The notes beneath the pieces were generated by a model. The model saw only the letters and a list, made by a program, of their open reading frames with translations, was not told the DNA's origin and ran no database searches. Below, one piece after another: positions 36,008 to 45,038 of a stretch of DNA of 64,000 nucleotides (positions within the stretch are counted from its first letter, which is position 1; each line of letters opens with the position of its first letter). Source of the DNA: Phyllobacterium bourgognense. GTDB lineage: Bacteria > Pseudomonadota > Alphaproteobacteria > Rhizobiales > Rhizobiaceae. A program made the position numbers and the translations under genes. The stretch is taken from assembly GCF_003337575.1 (NCBI RefSeq), contig NZ_QPJM01000001.1, forward strand, positions 124,001 to 188,000, given 5' to 3'.

Positions 36008-37087
36008 TCACGCCACTTGTTTGATACTCTGGCTGGTAGCTTGGTCAAGAACGCTTAGAAAGGTCGAAAACTGTGTTTTCGGGTCCATCTGAGGCCGCTC
36101 GGAGAATTTCTTTGCAGCGGAAGAAAGCCGGTCATACTCGCCCTTGTCAGTCCAGAGCGTGCGGATTGCGCTGACCCAGTCTTGCAGCGGCGCGTTGTAA
36201 TCCAGGACCAGGCCGCCTTCGCCAATCGCCTCCGGCAGTCCGCCACGGCGCGACCCTACGACAGGAATGCCGCTGCAATGCGCTTCTGACGCGACGCGGC
36301 CCCATGCCTCTTCCCATTTGCTGGGGGCGAGCAGGATCTTGGTGCGCCCATAGACCGTTTTCATGTCGCTTGTGCGATTTTCAAGTCTGACGTTCTTTAA
36401 AGGTGCGATGGTCTTTTCGATGCTGGCCCGGTGATCTTCGGCAAGCTTCCAGCTTTCGACAAAGAGAAACGGGATGTCGGGACACTGCCCGGCAATCTGG
36501 ACGGCCAGTTCAAATCCCTTTTCATTGTAGGGATTGATGAACGTCACATATTCGCCGGTCGTCGGCGTTCCGTAGAGGACAGGGTCGATCGTCGGAGGGA
36601 TGATGGTCGAATCGATCCCGAACTTCTCCTTGTAGGTCCTCGCGGTGAATTCGGAATTCGCGATGTAGAGTGCCGAATCCAGTTCCCGCAGATCGCCGGC
36701 AAGTTCGTGGAATTCCACGTTTCTGAGATAAATGACCAAAGGTATCCCTTCAGCTTGCAGGGCTTTCCCTATCGGAACCGATTTGTGGCATTGTACGACA
36801 GCCACGTCGGGCTTGAGCCTTTTGACCGCGAAGCCCGCAGCCTCCCAGGGAAACCAGGCCCTGACCACGGGATAGCCCGGAAAACTGTCGACTGCCGCCC
36901 GCTGACCCAGGATCTTCATCTTGGCGCGCGCCTTCAGTCCGAACATTCCCTGGCCAAACAAGGCAGCCAGAACCGAGGCCTCGTGCCCCTGATTGCGCAA
37001 TTGTTCGACCAGATGATGCGTACTGGATTGAACGCCGCCGCTGAACTGGGGATAGTAGCCGTTGCCGCCCGCAAAAAGTACTTTCAT
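36008..37087 (-). CDS. GT4 family glycosyltransferase
   Basis: A 359-residue GT-B protein beginning MKVLFAGGNGYYPQFSGGVQSS, with the acceptor-side loop, FVESWKLAEDHR and the donor-binding segment LLAPSKWEEAWGRVASEAHCSGIPV. The E-x7-E type motif is present (EEAWGRVASEA). It is set in the ugd-to-wzx operon, 42 bases after ugd and 39 before the wcaL-like gene. I do not recognise a characterised orthologue; transfer of glucuronate or a hexose are both possible. Confidence 0.8.
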   Translation of the reverse strand: MKVLFAGGNGYYPQFSGGVQSSTHHLVEQLRNQGHEASVLAALFGQGMFGLKARAKMKILGQRAAVDSFPGYPVVRAWFPWEAAGFAVKRLKPDVAVVQCHKSVPIGKALQAEGIPLVIYLRNVEFHELAGDLRELDSALYIANSEFTARTYKEKFGIDSTIIPPTIDPVLYGTPTTGEYVTFINPYNEKGFELAVQIAGQCPDIPFLFVESWKLAEDHRASIEKTIAPLKNVRLENRTSDMKTVYGRTKILLAPSKWEEAWGRVASEAHCSGIPVVGSRRGGLPEAIGEGGLVLDYNAPLQDWVSAIRTLWTDKGEYDRLSSAAKKFSERPQMDPKTQFSTFLSVLDQATSQSIKQVA

Positions 37088-37129
37088 CGCGTGGCTCCTT
37101 GTATCCTGTATTTCACCTGGCTCGGCGGC

Positions 37130-38461
37130 CTATGCGGCCTGCCTGCCGATGCTGTAATATTCCAGGCCATGCCGGGCGATGACCTTGGGATCATAGATAT
37201 TCCGGCCATCGAAGACGACTGGCGTCGTGAGGGCATCCTTCATCAGATCGAAGGATGGCGCCCGGAAGCTCTTCCATTCGGTTACAATAAGCAGGGCGTC
37301 GGCACCGCGCAACGCTGCTTCCTTGGTTCCGCAAAGTAGCAGATCGTCGCGCTGGCCGTAAATGCTTTGGCATTCCTGCATTGCCTCCGGATCAAACGCT
37401 TGCACGCTGGCTCCGGCTTGCCACAGAGCCTCCATCAGCGTGCGTGAAGGGGCCTCACGCATGTCATCGGTGTTGGGTTTGAAGGCCAGGCCCCAAAGCG
37501 CAAACACCTTGCCCTTGAGATTACCCTTGAAATAGCGGTGGACCTTCTCGAACAGGATGGACTTCTGGGCGTTATTCCGCTCATCCACCGCCTTCAGCAT
37601 CTTGGCATCGAAACTGATGCCTTCTGCCGTCTGGATCATAGCGCGGACGTCTTTCGGAAAGCAGGACCCGCCATAGCCTATTCCCGGATAGATAAAATCA
37701 TAGCCAATGCGTGGATCGCTACCGATGCCCTTGCGGACCTCCTCGATATCGGCACCAAGCCGCTCCGCCAGACCGGACATTTCATTCATGAAGCTGATTT
37801 TGGTGGCGAGGATGCAATTGGCCGCATATTTCGTAAATTCGGCGCTGCGCACATCCATGACAATCATTTTATCATGGTTGCGGCTGAAGGGAGCGTAGAG
37901 CTCCCGCATCACCTTTTCGGTGTTATCGCTGCTGGTTCCAATGATGATTCGGTCAGGTTTCATGCAATCCACGACTGCCGAGCCTTCCTTGAGGAACTCC
38001 GGATTTGAGACGACGTCGAAGTCCAGTTCTTCGCGTCCTCGCGCCTTGAGCACTTCGGCGATTTTCAGCCTTATCTTATCACAGGTTCCTACTGGCACTG
38101 TCGATTTGCTGACAACGATCTTTGGCGCTTCCATTTCTCGCCCGATTGCCTCTGCCACGGCCAGCACATATTTGAGGTCGGCCGAACCGTCCTCGCTGGG
38201 CGGTGTGCCGACTGCACTCATCAGAATCTGGCCATGTTTGACGGCAGCTGCAACGTCCGTCGTGAACGTGATGCGCCCCGCTGCGTGATTTTCCTTGACG
38301 AGACTCTCGAGACCTGGCTCGTAAATCGGGATGAACCCCTGATTCAATCGTTCCACCTTGTCAGCGTCGATATCGACGCACAAGACATTGTGCCCCACCT
38401 CAGCCAATACGGCGGCCTGTACAAGACCGACATAGCCAATTCCAAAAACCGTCAAATTCAT
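37130..38461 (-). CDS. ugd: UDP-glucose 6-dehydrogenase
   Basis: A 443-residue enzyme that oxidises UDP-glucose to UDP-glucuronate in two steps with NAD. It has the Rossmann GIGYVGLVQA motif, STVPVG, the SNPEFLKEG segment and the catalytic Cys267 in GYGGSCFPKD. Called rkpK in some rhizobia. Its presence in this operon implies a uronic acid in the polysaccharide (or a precursor for another surface polymer), unlike standard succinoglycan, which has only glucose and galactose. Confidence 0.93.
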   Translation of the reverse strand: MNLTVFGIGYVGLVQAAVLAEVGHNVLCVDIDADKVERLNQGFIPIYEPGLESLVKENHAAGRITFTTDVAAAVKHGQILMSAVGTPPSEDGSADLKYVLAVAEAIGREMEAPKIVVSKSTVPVGTCDKIRLKIAEVLKARGREELDFDVVSNPEFLKEGSAVVDCMKPDRIIIGTSSDNTEKVMRELYAPFSRNHDKMIVMDVRSAEFTKYAANCILATKISFMNEMSGLAERLGADIEEVRKGIGSDPRIGYDFIYPGIGYGGSCFPKDVRAMIQTAEGISFDAKMLKAVDERNNAQKSILFEKVHRYFKGNLKGKVFALWGLAFKPNTDDMREAPSRTLMEALWQAGASVQAFDPEAMQECQSIYGQRDDLLLCGTKEAALRGADALLIVTEWKSFRAPSFDLMKDALTTPVVFDGRNIYDPKVIARHGLEYYSIGRQAA

Positions 38462-38520
38462 TGGATTTGTTCCTGTGCAAAGACATCGGATCGAATCTGG
38501 ATCCGGTCATCTATAATCAT

Positions 38521-38550
38521 TAAAAATCGCGGGCCATAAGAAATGCCCGC
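38521..38550 (-). terminator. Rho-independent terminator after exoY
   Basis: On the minus strand GCGGGC and GCCCGC pair around a 10-base loop and are followed by GATTTTTA. It lies 30 bases after the exoY stop and separates exoY from ugd. Confidence 0.7.
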
Positions 38551-38579
38551 AACCCAAGTTTTCGCAATTGTCATTGGGG

Positions 38580-39257
38580 TCAGTAACTGCCTCTGGCCAT
38601 GCAAACCGCAGGCACGGTCTTGATGATGATATGCAAGTCGAGTTTCAACGACCAGTTCTCGACATAGTGCCTGTCGAACTGCACGCGGCTGTCGTAAGAA
38701 ACGTCATTGCGCCCGCTCACCTGCCAAAGCCCCGTGAGGCCAGGGCGTGATTTGAGGTAGAACACAGCGGCGTTGCCATAATTCTCCAGCTCGTCGTGCA
38801 CGACGGGACGGGGTCCGACAATGCTCATGTGGCCCTGAAGAATATTGATGATCTGTGGCAGTTCATCGAGGCTCAGCTTTCTCAGCACAGCGCCAACGCG
38901 AGTGACACGCGGATCGTCCTTGAGCTTGCGGGTGGCTTCCCATTCGGCTCTTGCGTCCGGATTAGCGGCAAAATAGCTGGCAAGCACGCCATCGCCATCC
39001 TCGACCATCGTCCGGAATTTAAGGCAATGGAAAATGCTGCCACCCCGCCCGATACGGCGATGGCCATAAAATACCGACCCGCCATCGGACAACCTCACGA
39101 GGAGTGCAATAAGCAGGAACAGGGGACTAAGGGCAATGAGGCCTGCCAAGGCCCCGGCAATATCGAATCCACGCTTCAGGAATCCGCCCAAAGCAGGGTC
39201 GAAATCCGTATCAACTTGGGAATAACTCAAATCGGTCGATTTGACTGAATCGCTCAT
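38580..39257 (-). CDS. exoY: Undecaprenyl-phosphate galactose phosphotransferase
   Basis: ExoY primes repeat-unit synthesis by putting galactose-1-phosphate on undecaprenyl phosphate at the inner membrane. The 225-residue protein has one N-terminal membrane segment (RGFDIAGALAGLIALSPLFLLIALLV), then the family's HRRIGRGGSIFHCLKFRTMV, the DELPQIINILQGHMSIVGPRP core and SRPGLTGLWQVSGRN. ATG 39257 follows a GGAG at 8 bases; further upstream in-frame codons would lie over regulatory DNA. Two dyad copies lie upstream. Confidence 0.92.
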   Translation of the reverse strand: MSDSVKSTDLSYSQVDTDFDPALGGFLKRGFDIAGALAGLIALSPLFLLIALLVRLSDGGSVFYGHRRIGRGGSIFHCLKFRTMVEDGDGVLASYFAANPDARAEWEATRKLKDDPRVTRVGAVLRKLSLDELPQIINILQGHMSIVGPRPVVHDELENYGNAAVFYLKSRPGLTGLWQVSGRNDVSYDSRVQFDRHYVENWSLKLDLHIIIKTVPAVCMARGSY

Positions 39258-39348
39258 GGCACAACTCCGGCGGTCGGGTGATTGAATGGCTGATGCGACG
39301 GTATCAAACGGTACATCCAAAGGTATAACCCAAGTTGCATTAAAAATA

Positions 39349-39363
39349 TGGTGCATCGCAACA
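39349..39363 (+). promoter_or_regulatory. Dyad motif copy upstream of exoY (proximal)
   Basis: TGGTGCATCGCAACA. Half sites TGGTGC and GCAACA around ATC; about 92 bases before the exoY start codon. Confidence 0.5.
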
Positions 39364-39619
39364 CAAAAAATTAACAGGCTTGAAACACTAAGTGATGGCT
39401 AGAAATTGCCCATAAGTTGCCTAATTTTTGACCTCTTCGACTATATTATACGTCTGTTAACTTGTAGACGTTTTGCCGACTATTATTCGCTATTTAGACT
39501 GTACTGTGGCGGATTTGGCCATGTTTGCGTTTTAAGGCATGGTTCGGCGCAAAATAGGCGTCTGATACAGGTCATGACGCGAATGCGGTAACTTTTTCGG
39601 GGCCGCAAAAGGCGTCTTT

Positions 39620-39634
39620 TGCTGCACTGCATCA
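39620..39634 (-). promoter_or_regulatory. Dyad motif copy upstream of exoY (distal)
   Basis: Minus strand TGATGCAGTGCAGCA. With two more bases it is identical over 17 bases to the copy at the exoK promoter (41774-41790). About 360 bases before exoY and just past the exoQ stop. Confidence 0.55.
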
Positions 39635-39718
39635 ATTCCCCTAATGCATAAAGAAGTGGCGGAAGATCGGGTTCCGCCCATTCCATCTCGTGCCGTTTTT
39701 TGTTCGATCACGATATTG

Positions 39719-40969
39719 TTATGTCTGTAATTGGGTTGGTTGCATCATTTTGAATGGTGTTCGCTGAGGAATGGCGAGCAATCCTGCGGAATAATACAAA
39801 AGAAACGACCCGATCGTGTAAGGCTGGATGAAGTCGATCTCGAAGAACGAGCGGATCAATAACAACAGCGCAATGCCAAACATGAGGTGTCCTTGCGGCG
39901 TATACCCCTCAATCAGCAGACGCCGCAGGAAACCGATCACCACACCTCCCAGGAGTACGCTGATCAGAACAACGCCGACATAGCCAAGTTCGACAAGCAC
40001 TTCGATATAGGTATTGTGGAAATGAAATCCGGTACGTGCAGGGATATAGAACTCCGCCCATAATCGCTCGGCCTCGGAAAAGCCTTGCACCCAGTAAGCC
40101 TGATAACCAATGCCCATAAGCGGGGCCTCGCGAGAAGCTCTGAATCCTTCTTGCCAAAGATAGGTACGTCCGGTGAGAGTGGAATTCTTGCCGAAAGCGC
40201 CGAGGACCAGATCAATGGCGCCGGCATTTATGGCGACGGCCACGAGCACCAACGCTACGGCAATGCCGACCAGAAAAAAGGACCGGCGGTGCTTCGGCGA
40301 AAATTTCAATACGACGCCTACGATCAGTGTGCTGGTGAGTATTGCAGTCGTTGCGATGACAGAGGTGGCCGAACTGGAGGCAACCAGGCAATAGGCAGAC
40401 AGGAGCCCGCATACGACTGCGATGCAGCGCCACAATTTGCTGGTTTGCAGGACGAAGAAACTGGCGAAGGCGAAATAGACACCCAGGGATGCAAAGAAGC
40501 CAAGCTGGTTCTTGGACGCGAATGCGCCGACGAAACTATAGGAGCCGTCCAGCGCATCGTACTGGTATTGGCCAAAGCCGAGCGAATAAAGCAAAACCAG
40601 AGCGACACCCATGCTTACGCCACCGGCAAAGGTCCGCGAGTCTATGATGCGGGAAGCGATCAAGGCGCAGATTATCGTCGTCAAATATTGAATGCCGGCG
40701 CGCAGGGTGACAGGGGGCGCCGCCGACCACGAAAACGACATGCATGCCAAGAGGACGAAAGGCAACACCCAATAGAAACGTGCGTAGTTACCGACTACCC
40801 TTCGATAGTCGACCAGAATCAGAGGCAACCACAGCCCGTAGAAAACCAGAATGGATATGAAACCAAAGTTTGTCGAATAGGCAAAAACGAAGACCGATAG
40901 CGCTACGGCGAGCGTTCCGTACCAAAAATTCTTGCCTGGCTCGACAAGCAGGGATTTTGCAATTCTCAT
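39719..40969 (-). CDS. exoQ: Exopolysaccharide polymerase, ExoQ (O-antigen ligase family)
   Basis: A 416-residue inner membrane protein with about ten helices and a large periplasmic loop with FGKNSTLTGRTYLWQ...PLMGIGYQAYW and TGFHFHNTYIEVLVELG, the Wzy/O-antigen-ligase signature. In Sinorhizobium ExoQ is needed for high-molecular-weight succinoglycan. I use ATG 40969; a GTG at 41074 would add a polar 35-residue N-terminus without a ribosome binding site. The gene precedes exoY on the same strand. Confidence 0.85.
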   Translation of the reverse strand: MRIAKSLLVEPGKNFWYGTLAVALSVFVFAYSTNFGFISILVFYGLWLPLILVDYRRVVGNYARFYWVLPFVLLACMSFSWSAAPPVTLRAGIQYLTTIICALIASRIIDSRTFAGGVSMGVALVLLYSLGFGQYQYDALDGSYSFVGAFASKNQLGFFASLGVYFAFASFFVLQTSKLWRCIAVVCGLLSAYCLVASSSATSVIATTAILTSTLIVGVVLKFSPKHRRSFFLVGIAVALVLVAVAINAGAIDLVLGAFGKNSTLTGRTYLWQEGFRASREAPLMGIGYQAYWVQGFSEAERLWAEFYIPARTGFHFHNTYIEVLVELGYVGVVLISVLLGGVVIGFLRRLLIEGYTPQGHLMFGIALLLLIRSFFEIDFIQPYTIGSFLLYYSAGLLAIPQRTPFKMMQPTQLQT

Positions 40970-41247
40970 CGTGACGTCCGTATGCGAGCATTGTGTTTTT
41001 CTCTTGGACGGATTTCCGTTTTGGTCGTCCAGAGATGATTTGAGCTCTATCGCATCCTTCGGGGAAACTGGCACTATCGGCGGGATTTGTAAAATTCAAA
41101 AAAACGCGAATGTTGTGTCAGACAAGAGGTTTTCGTTATCTGGCTTGACAGGATTGAAAGCGGAAACAACCATTGCGTAACAAGTTTTGTCTACGGTTCC
41201 GGTACGTTGTCGAGCGCGCCTTTGCGTCTTGGGAAATGGGGTGAGAG

Positions 41248-41616
41248 ATGGCACTATTCCGCTTCCGGACAAGAAATCCCGAGAGAGATCGTCTGTCGGA
41301 TGCCACACGTTTCCTGAGCATCAAGCGGGCGATAAGGGATGTCGTCGCTGAGACTGAACGTGAGCGCGACGGCTTTCGCCGCCGCTATGACGACGCTTCG
41401 GTAAATGCTGCATTTTCCTTTGAAAACATGGAAAACGAAGGTGAAACAGAAAAGGTGTCCGCGCAGGTGGATAATCTGACGCAGGCACTCACGAGGTTTT
41501 CGCAGCGCATCGATTTCCTGGAAAAACAGATGGCGTTCATGCAAGAAATGGACGACGCTATAACGACGTTTGAGAACGCGAATGGCATTGGCCAAACGGA
41601 ACCGAAGTCTGATTGA
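41248..41616 (+). CDS. Hypothetical coiled-coil protein in the exo locus
   Basis: A 122-residue soluble protein. The N-terminal third is strongly charged (RFRTRNPERDRLSDATRFLSIKRAIRDVVAETERER), and residues 70-100 form a likely coiled coil (VSAQVDNLTQALTRFSQRIDFLEKQMAF). ATG 41248 follows GGGGTGAG at good spacing. I do not recognise the family. The position between exoQ and exoK suggests a link to exopolysaccharide, but nothing in the sequence shows it. Confidence 0.65.
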   Translation: MALFRFRTRNPERDRLSDATRFLSIKRAIRDVVAETERERDGFRRRYDDASVNAAFSFENMENEGETEKVSAQVDNLTQALTRFSQRIDFLEKQMAFMQEMDDAITTFENANGIGQTEPKSD

Positions 41617-41744
41617 AGAGTTACGGACAACGGAGCGAATGCGACCTTAAAAAGGCAAAAGTTCCCGTGCCAAAATCGGCGGAGCCAAGCTAACTCATTG
41701 AATTGGAACTAGAAAAACATCGCATTTTTCAGTTTTTTACGTGG

Positions 41745-41774
41745 TTGACACCGATCGCGGCAGGTAGTGATAAT
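41745..41774 (+). promoter_or_regulatory. Sigma-70 type promoter of exoK
   Basis: TTGACA (41745-41750) and GATAAT (41769-41774) with an 18-base spacer, close to consensus. The transcription start would be near 41781, inside the overlapping dyad motif, about 90 bases before exoK. Confidence 0.65.
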
Positions 41775-41788
41775 GATGCAGTGCAGCA
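41774..41788 (+). promoter_or_regulatory. Dyad motif copy over the exoK transcription start
   Basis: TGATGCAGTGCAGCA. It overlaps the last base of the -10 element and the predicted start site. That is the position of a repressor operator. Confidence 0.55.
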
Positions 41789-41868
41789 AAGAAACTGTGC
41801 GCTCTTAGGATTATGTTTAACTTCGGCTCCTTGCTGACGCGCCTTTTCCCATAAAGAAAGGAAGATCG

Positions 41869-42660
41869 ATGGTCGCCTCGATTTCATCCCGGATAGCATT
41901 CGTCAGCATAGCGCTTGGCCTTGGTATGACCCCGGTTCTCGCATTTGCACAAGAGAAGCAGCCAGGAAAATCCTTCGTCGAAAACTTTGCCAGCCTGGAC
42001 AAGAAGCGCTGGTACGTTTCGGACGGCTGGTCCAATGGGGCTCACCAGAATTGCACGTGGTCCAAAGGGCAGGTGAGTCTCAAGGACAACACCTTGACAC
42101 TTGGCTTTGCGCCTCAAAAAACCAAGGATCGCGACTATGTGTGCGGCGAGATCCAGACCAATGCGCGCTATAGCTACGGCACCTATGAGGCACGCATCAA
42201 GGCCGCGGCGGGTTCAGGTTTCAACACCAGCTTTTTCAGCTATATCGGGCCCCAGCAAAAGCAACCATGGGACGAAATCGACTTCGAGTTCCTGGGAAAG
42301 GACCCCTCCAGGGTTCAGTTGAATACCTATGTCAACGGAAAGGGCGGAAACGAGAAACTGGTCGGGGTGCCTGAAGGCGCAGACAGCAAGTACAATGATT
42401 ATGCCTTCGTTTGGGAAAAGGATCGTCTGCGCTACTATGTGAATGGTCAATTGGTGCACACGGTCACCGATCCTGCGGCTCTGCCCACCCACCCGCAGAA
42501 GATATTTTTAAGCCTTTGGGCGAGCGACAAGATGAAATCCTGGCTTGGAGCTTTCAGCATGCCCAGCGCGCCCGTTTCCGCCGAATTCGCCCGCGTTGCG
42601 TTTACTGCGCTGGGTGAAGCTTGCCAGTTTCCGGAATCAGTCGCGTGTTCGCTGGATTAA
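41869..42660 (+). CDS. exoK: GH16 endo-beta-glycanase, ExoK
   Basis: A secreted endo-1,3-1,4-beta-glycanase that cuts nascent succinoglycan in Sinorhizobium. The 263-residue protein has a signal peptide (cleavage after about AFA-QEK), a GH16 beta-jelly-roll, and the catalytic EIDFE motif with Glu136 (nucleophile), Asp138 and Glu140 (acid/base). ATG 41869 follows AAAGGAAG. It has a strong promoter with the dyad motif over the transcription start. Length matches the family. Confidence 0.92.
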   Translation: MVASISSRIAFVSIALGLGMTPVLAFAQEKQPGKSFVENFASLDKKRWYVSDGWSNGAHQNCTWSKGQVSLKDNTLTLGFAPQKTKDRDYVCGEIQTNARYSYGTYEARIKAAAGSGFNTSFFSYIGPQQKQPWDEIDFEFLGKDPSRVQLNTYVNGKGGNEKLVGVPEGADSKYNDYAFVWEKDRLRYYVNGQLVHTVTDPAALPTHPQKIFLSLWASDKMKSWLGAFSMPSAPVSAEFARVAFTALGEACQFPESVACSLD

Positions 42661-42747
42661 TTTATTTCGATGGCAACATATCTACGCCCAATTCATTACG
42701 ATAATGCCGCAGGGCTCATTATGGAACTTGCTGCAGAGAAGCAAAAA

Positions 42748-42762
42748 TGTTGCACTGCGGTA
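42748..42762 (-). promoter_or_regulatory. Dyad motif copy upstream of exoL
   Basis: Plus strand TGTTGCACTGCGGTA, minus strand TACCGCAGTGCAACA. It lies 47 bases before the exoL start, between exoK and exoL. Confidence 0.45.
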
Positions 42763-42808
42763 AAAGCCATACTAAGTTCCCTGTGCAGATCAATTGTGGG
42801 ATGACCTC

Positions 42809-43984
42809 ATGCTGCATGTCTTGTACCTCGTGCATGATCTGTCCGACCCCGCGGTACGGCGCCGCGTGATCATGATGCAAGCCGGCGGCGCAATCGTCAC
42901 TATTGCCGGTTTCACGCGAAGCCGCGAACCGATCAGCGAGATTGCGACAATCGTTCCGATCGATCTCGGCAGGACGAGTGATGGCAGGTTTACCCAACGC
43001 GTCGCCGCTGTTGCCCGCGCCGCGTTGACACTCGGCTCGAGGCTCAAGGGTGTTGCCAAACCGGACTTGATCATCGGACGTAACCTCGAAATGCTGGCGC
43101 TCGCCAATCGGGCGAAGGCGTTTTTTCCCGGCGACGTGCCAATTGTCTATGAATGCCTTGATATTCATCGGCTGCTTTTGCGCCGGGATATGACAGGTAA
43201 GGCGCTACGCTTCGTAGAACGAACGCTCAGCAACAATGCACAGCTTCTTATTACCTCTTCGCCCGCATTCGTCAGGCAATATTTCGCACCCTTTGGCCAG
43301 ATCAACTTGCCGGTCGAAGTGGTGGAGAACAAGGTTCTGGAACTCGGCCCTCAGGAAACGGAAGCCATAAACCGCGCGGGCAAGTCCAAGGACGAGGCCT
43401 GGAAGATCGGTTGGTTTGGTGCCTTGCGCTGCCGCACTTCGCTTGAGCTCCTGGCTGCGTTCTCTCGCAAGATGGAGGGCCGCGTTGAGATCGTTCTGAG
43501 AGGTCGCCCCGCCTATTCGGAGTTCGATGATTTCGACCGCTTTGTCGCCAATGAACCCTTTATGCAATTCCACGGCGCCTATGCAAATCCGGAAGATCTG
43601 CAGAAGATCTATGACGAGGTACATTTTTCATGGGCTATCGATTTCTACGAGGCCGGACAAAATTCCAACTGGCTTCTGCCGAACAGGCTTTATGAAGGAT
43701 GTCGCTATGGTTCTGTGCCTATAGCGATGCAGGGCACCGAAACGTCGCTGTTTTTGCAAGAACGCGGGATCGGTTTCTCATTGGGCGAACCGACGGTCGA
43801 GGCGCTTGCAGCACTGTTCGATAAAATGGACACCGACCGCTACCAACGCGCCTGCGAAAAAGTCGAAGCGCAGGAACGCTCGGCCTGGGTGTTCGACCAG
43901 AACGATTGCCGCGCACTGGTGGAACGTCTTGGGCGGCTCACGCATGCAAACGAACATGGCGCGGCACTTCAGGTCGCAGCTTGA
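42809..43984 (+). CDS. exoL: Succinoglycan glycosyltransferase, ExoL-like
   Basis: A 391-residue protein of the ExoL/GT4-like group, which adds the beta-1,4 glucose that follows ExoA in the succinoglycan repeat. It starts MLHVLYLVHDLSDPAVRRRV, has YECLDIHRLL in the first half and the donor-binding SNWLLPNRLYEGCRYGSVPIA in the second. ATG 42809 lies in GGGATGACCTCATG; one ATG upstream in frame is absent and GTG 42794 is less likely. It leads the exoL-A-M-O run, in the same order as in Sinorhizobium. Confidence 0.82.
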   Translation: MLHVLYLVHDLSDPAVRRRVIMMQAGGAIVTIAGFTRSREPISEIATIVPIDLGRTSDGRFTQRVAAVARAALTLGSRLKGVAKPDLIIGRNLEMLALANRAKAFFPGDVPIVYECLDIHRLLLRRDMTGKALRFVERTLSNNAQLLITSSPAFVRQYFAPFGQINLPVEVVENKVLELGPQETEAINRAGKSKDEAWKIGWFGALRCRTSLELLAAFSRKMEGRVEIVLRGRPAYSEFDDFDRFVANEPFMQFHGAYANPEDLQKIYDEVHFSWAIDFYEAGQNSNWLLPNRLYEGCRYGSVPIAMQGTETSLFLQERGIGFSLGEPTVEALAALFDKMDTDRYQRACEKVEAQERSAWVFDQNDCRALVERLGRLTHANEHGAALQVAA

Positions 43985-44033
43985 CGAGCTGGAATGCCGG
44001 ATCGGCAAAATGAAAACAGGAGAAGTGACGTCG

Positions 44034-45038
44034 ATGCCAAGCGCTACAAAACCGGATTTTATCGGCCGATGCATTGTTGTGGTGCCTTGCCTCAACGAGG
44101 CCGAGCACATCCGCGCGCTTCTTGAAAAACTGGGCGCGGAAGCCCGGCGTTTCGACTTGAAGATCATCGTTGCGGATGGCGGCAGCAGTGACGGAACCCA
44201 GCAGATCGTTACGGAAATAATGCAGAGCGATCCACGTGTCATTCTCCTGCACAATGAGAAACGTATCCAGAGCGCCGCGATCAACCTGGCTGTGGCGGCC
44301 TATGGCGACGGGCATGACTATCTTATTCGCATCGATGCCCATGGAAAATATCCGGACGATTATTGCGAAAAACTGCTCAATGAAGCGCAAGCTACGGGAG
44401 CCGATTCGGTCGTCGTCGGCATGGCCACCGAGGGGTTCGGGACCTTCCAAAAGGCGACAGCCCTCGCGCAGAATTCCAAACTCGGTAATGGCGGCGCCAG
44501 GCATCGTCTCGGCGCAAAGGGCCACTGGACCGATCACGGCCATCATGCGCTGATGCGTGTTTCGATGTTCCGAGAGGTTGGCGGTTACGACGAGGGCTTC
44601 ACCCACAACGAGGACGCCGAGCTTGATTGCCGGCTGAAGGCTGCCGGTGCACGCATTTGGATGACGGACAAGACCTTCATGGTCTACTATCCGCGTTCAT
44701 CGGCATCGGCGCTGTTCAAGCAGTATCTCGGCTATGGGAGAGGCAGGGCAAAAAACCTTTTGAAGCATCGCATGATTCCGAAGCTGCGTCAGGCGCTGCC
44801 ATTGATGGTCCTTCCCGTGGTCGCCGGCGTTGTTCTCGCTGCGCTCAACTGGTGGGCAGCGGTGCCGGCTGTACTATGGATGACAATCTGCCTGGGCTAT
44901 GGCATGTGGCTGGCCGTCGGCGAACGCAATCCTTACGGTCCGTTGGCGTCCGTATCAGCGATGATCATGCATCTCGCTTGGTCCACGGGTTTCTGGCTGC
45001 AACTGTTCGGTTCGCGCCGACGAGGGGATACGCCCTGA
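44034..45038 (+). CDS. exoA: Succinoglycan glycosyltransferase, ExoA
   Basis: A 334-residue GT2 enzyme that adds the beta-1,3 glucose to lipid-linked galactose. It has CIVVVPCLNEAEHI, IIVADGGSSDGTQQI, the RIDAHGKYP (DxD-type) motif, the NEDAELDCRLKAAG segment and three C-terminal membrane helices (from about residue 255). ATG 44034 follows AGGAGA; earlier starts would extend into exoL. Its stop overlaps the exoM start (TGATG). Confidence 0.9.
   Translation: MPSATKPDFIGRCIVVVPCLNEAEHIRALLEKLGAEARRFDLKIIVADGGSSDGTQQIVTEIMQSDPRVILLHNEKRIQSAAINLAVAAYGDGHDYLIRIDAHGKYPDDYCEKLLNEAQATGADSVVVGMATEGFGTFQKATALAQNSKLGNGGARHRLGAKGHWTDHGHHALMRVSMFREVGGYDEGFTHNEDAELDCRLKAAGARIWMTDKTFMVYYPRSSASALFKQYLGYGRGRAKNLLKHRMIPKLRQALPLMVLPVVAGVVLAALNWWAAVPAVLWMTICLGYGMWLAVGERNPYGPLASVSAMIMHLAWSTGFWLQLFGSRRRGDTP

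Larger units (their letters stand above)
39258..39718. promoter_or_regulatory. Upstream region of exoY
   Basis: About 460 bases without a credible gene between exoQ and exoY, both on the minus strand. It contains two dyad motifs (39349 and 39620) and a locally AT-rich stretch at 39340-39480. The region around 39530-39620 repeats GGCG-CAAAA/AAAAGGCGTCT fragments. exoY presumably has its own promoter here. Confidence 0.5.

Noticed and set aside
39349-39363. Reading the exo dyad as a sigma-54 promoter (GG..GC elements)
   Set aside because: The spacing between GG and GC is wrong for -24/-12 elements and most copies lack the GG.
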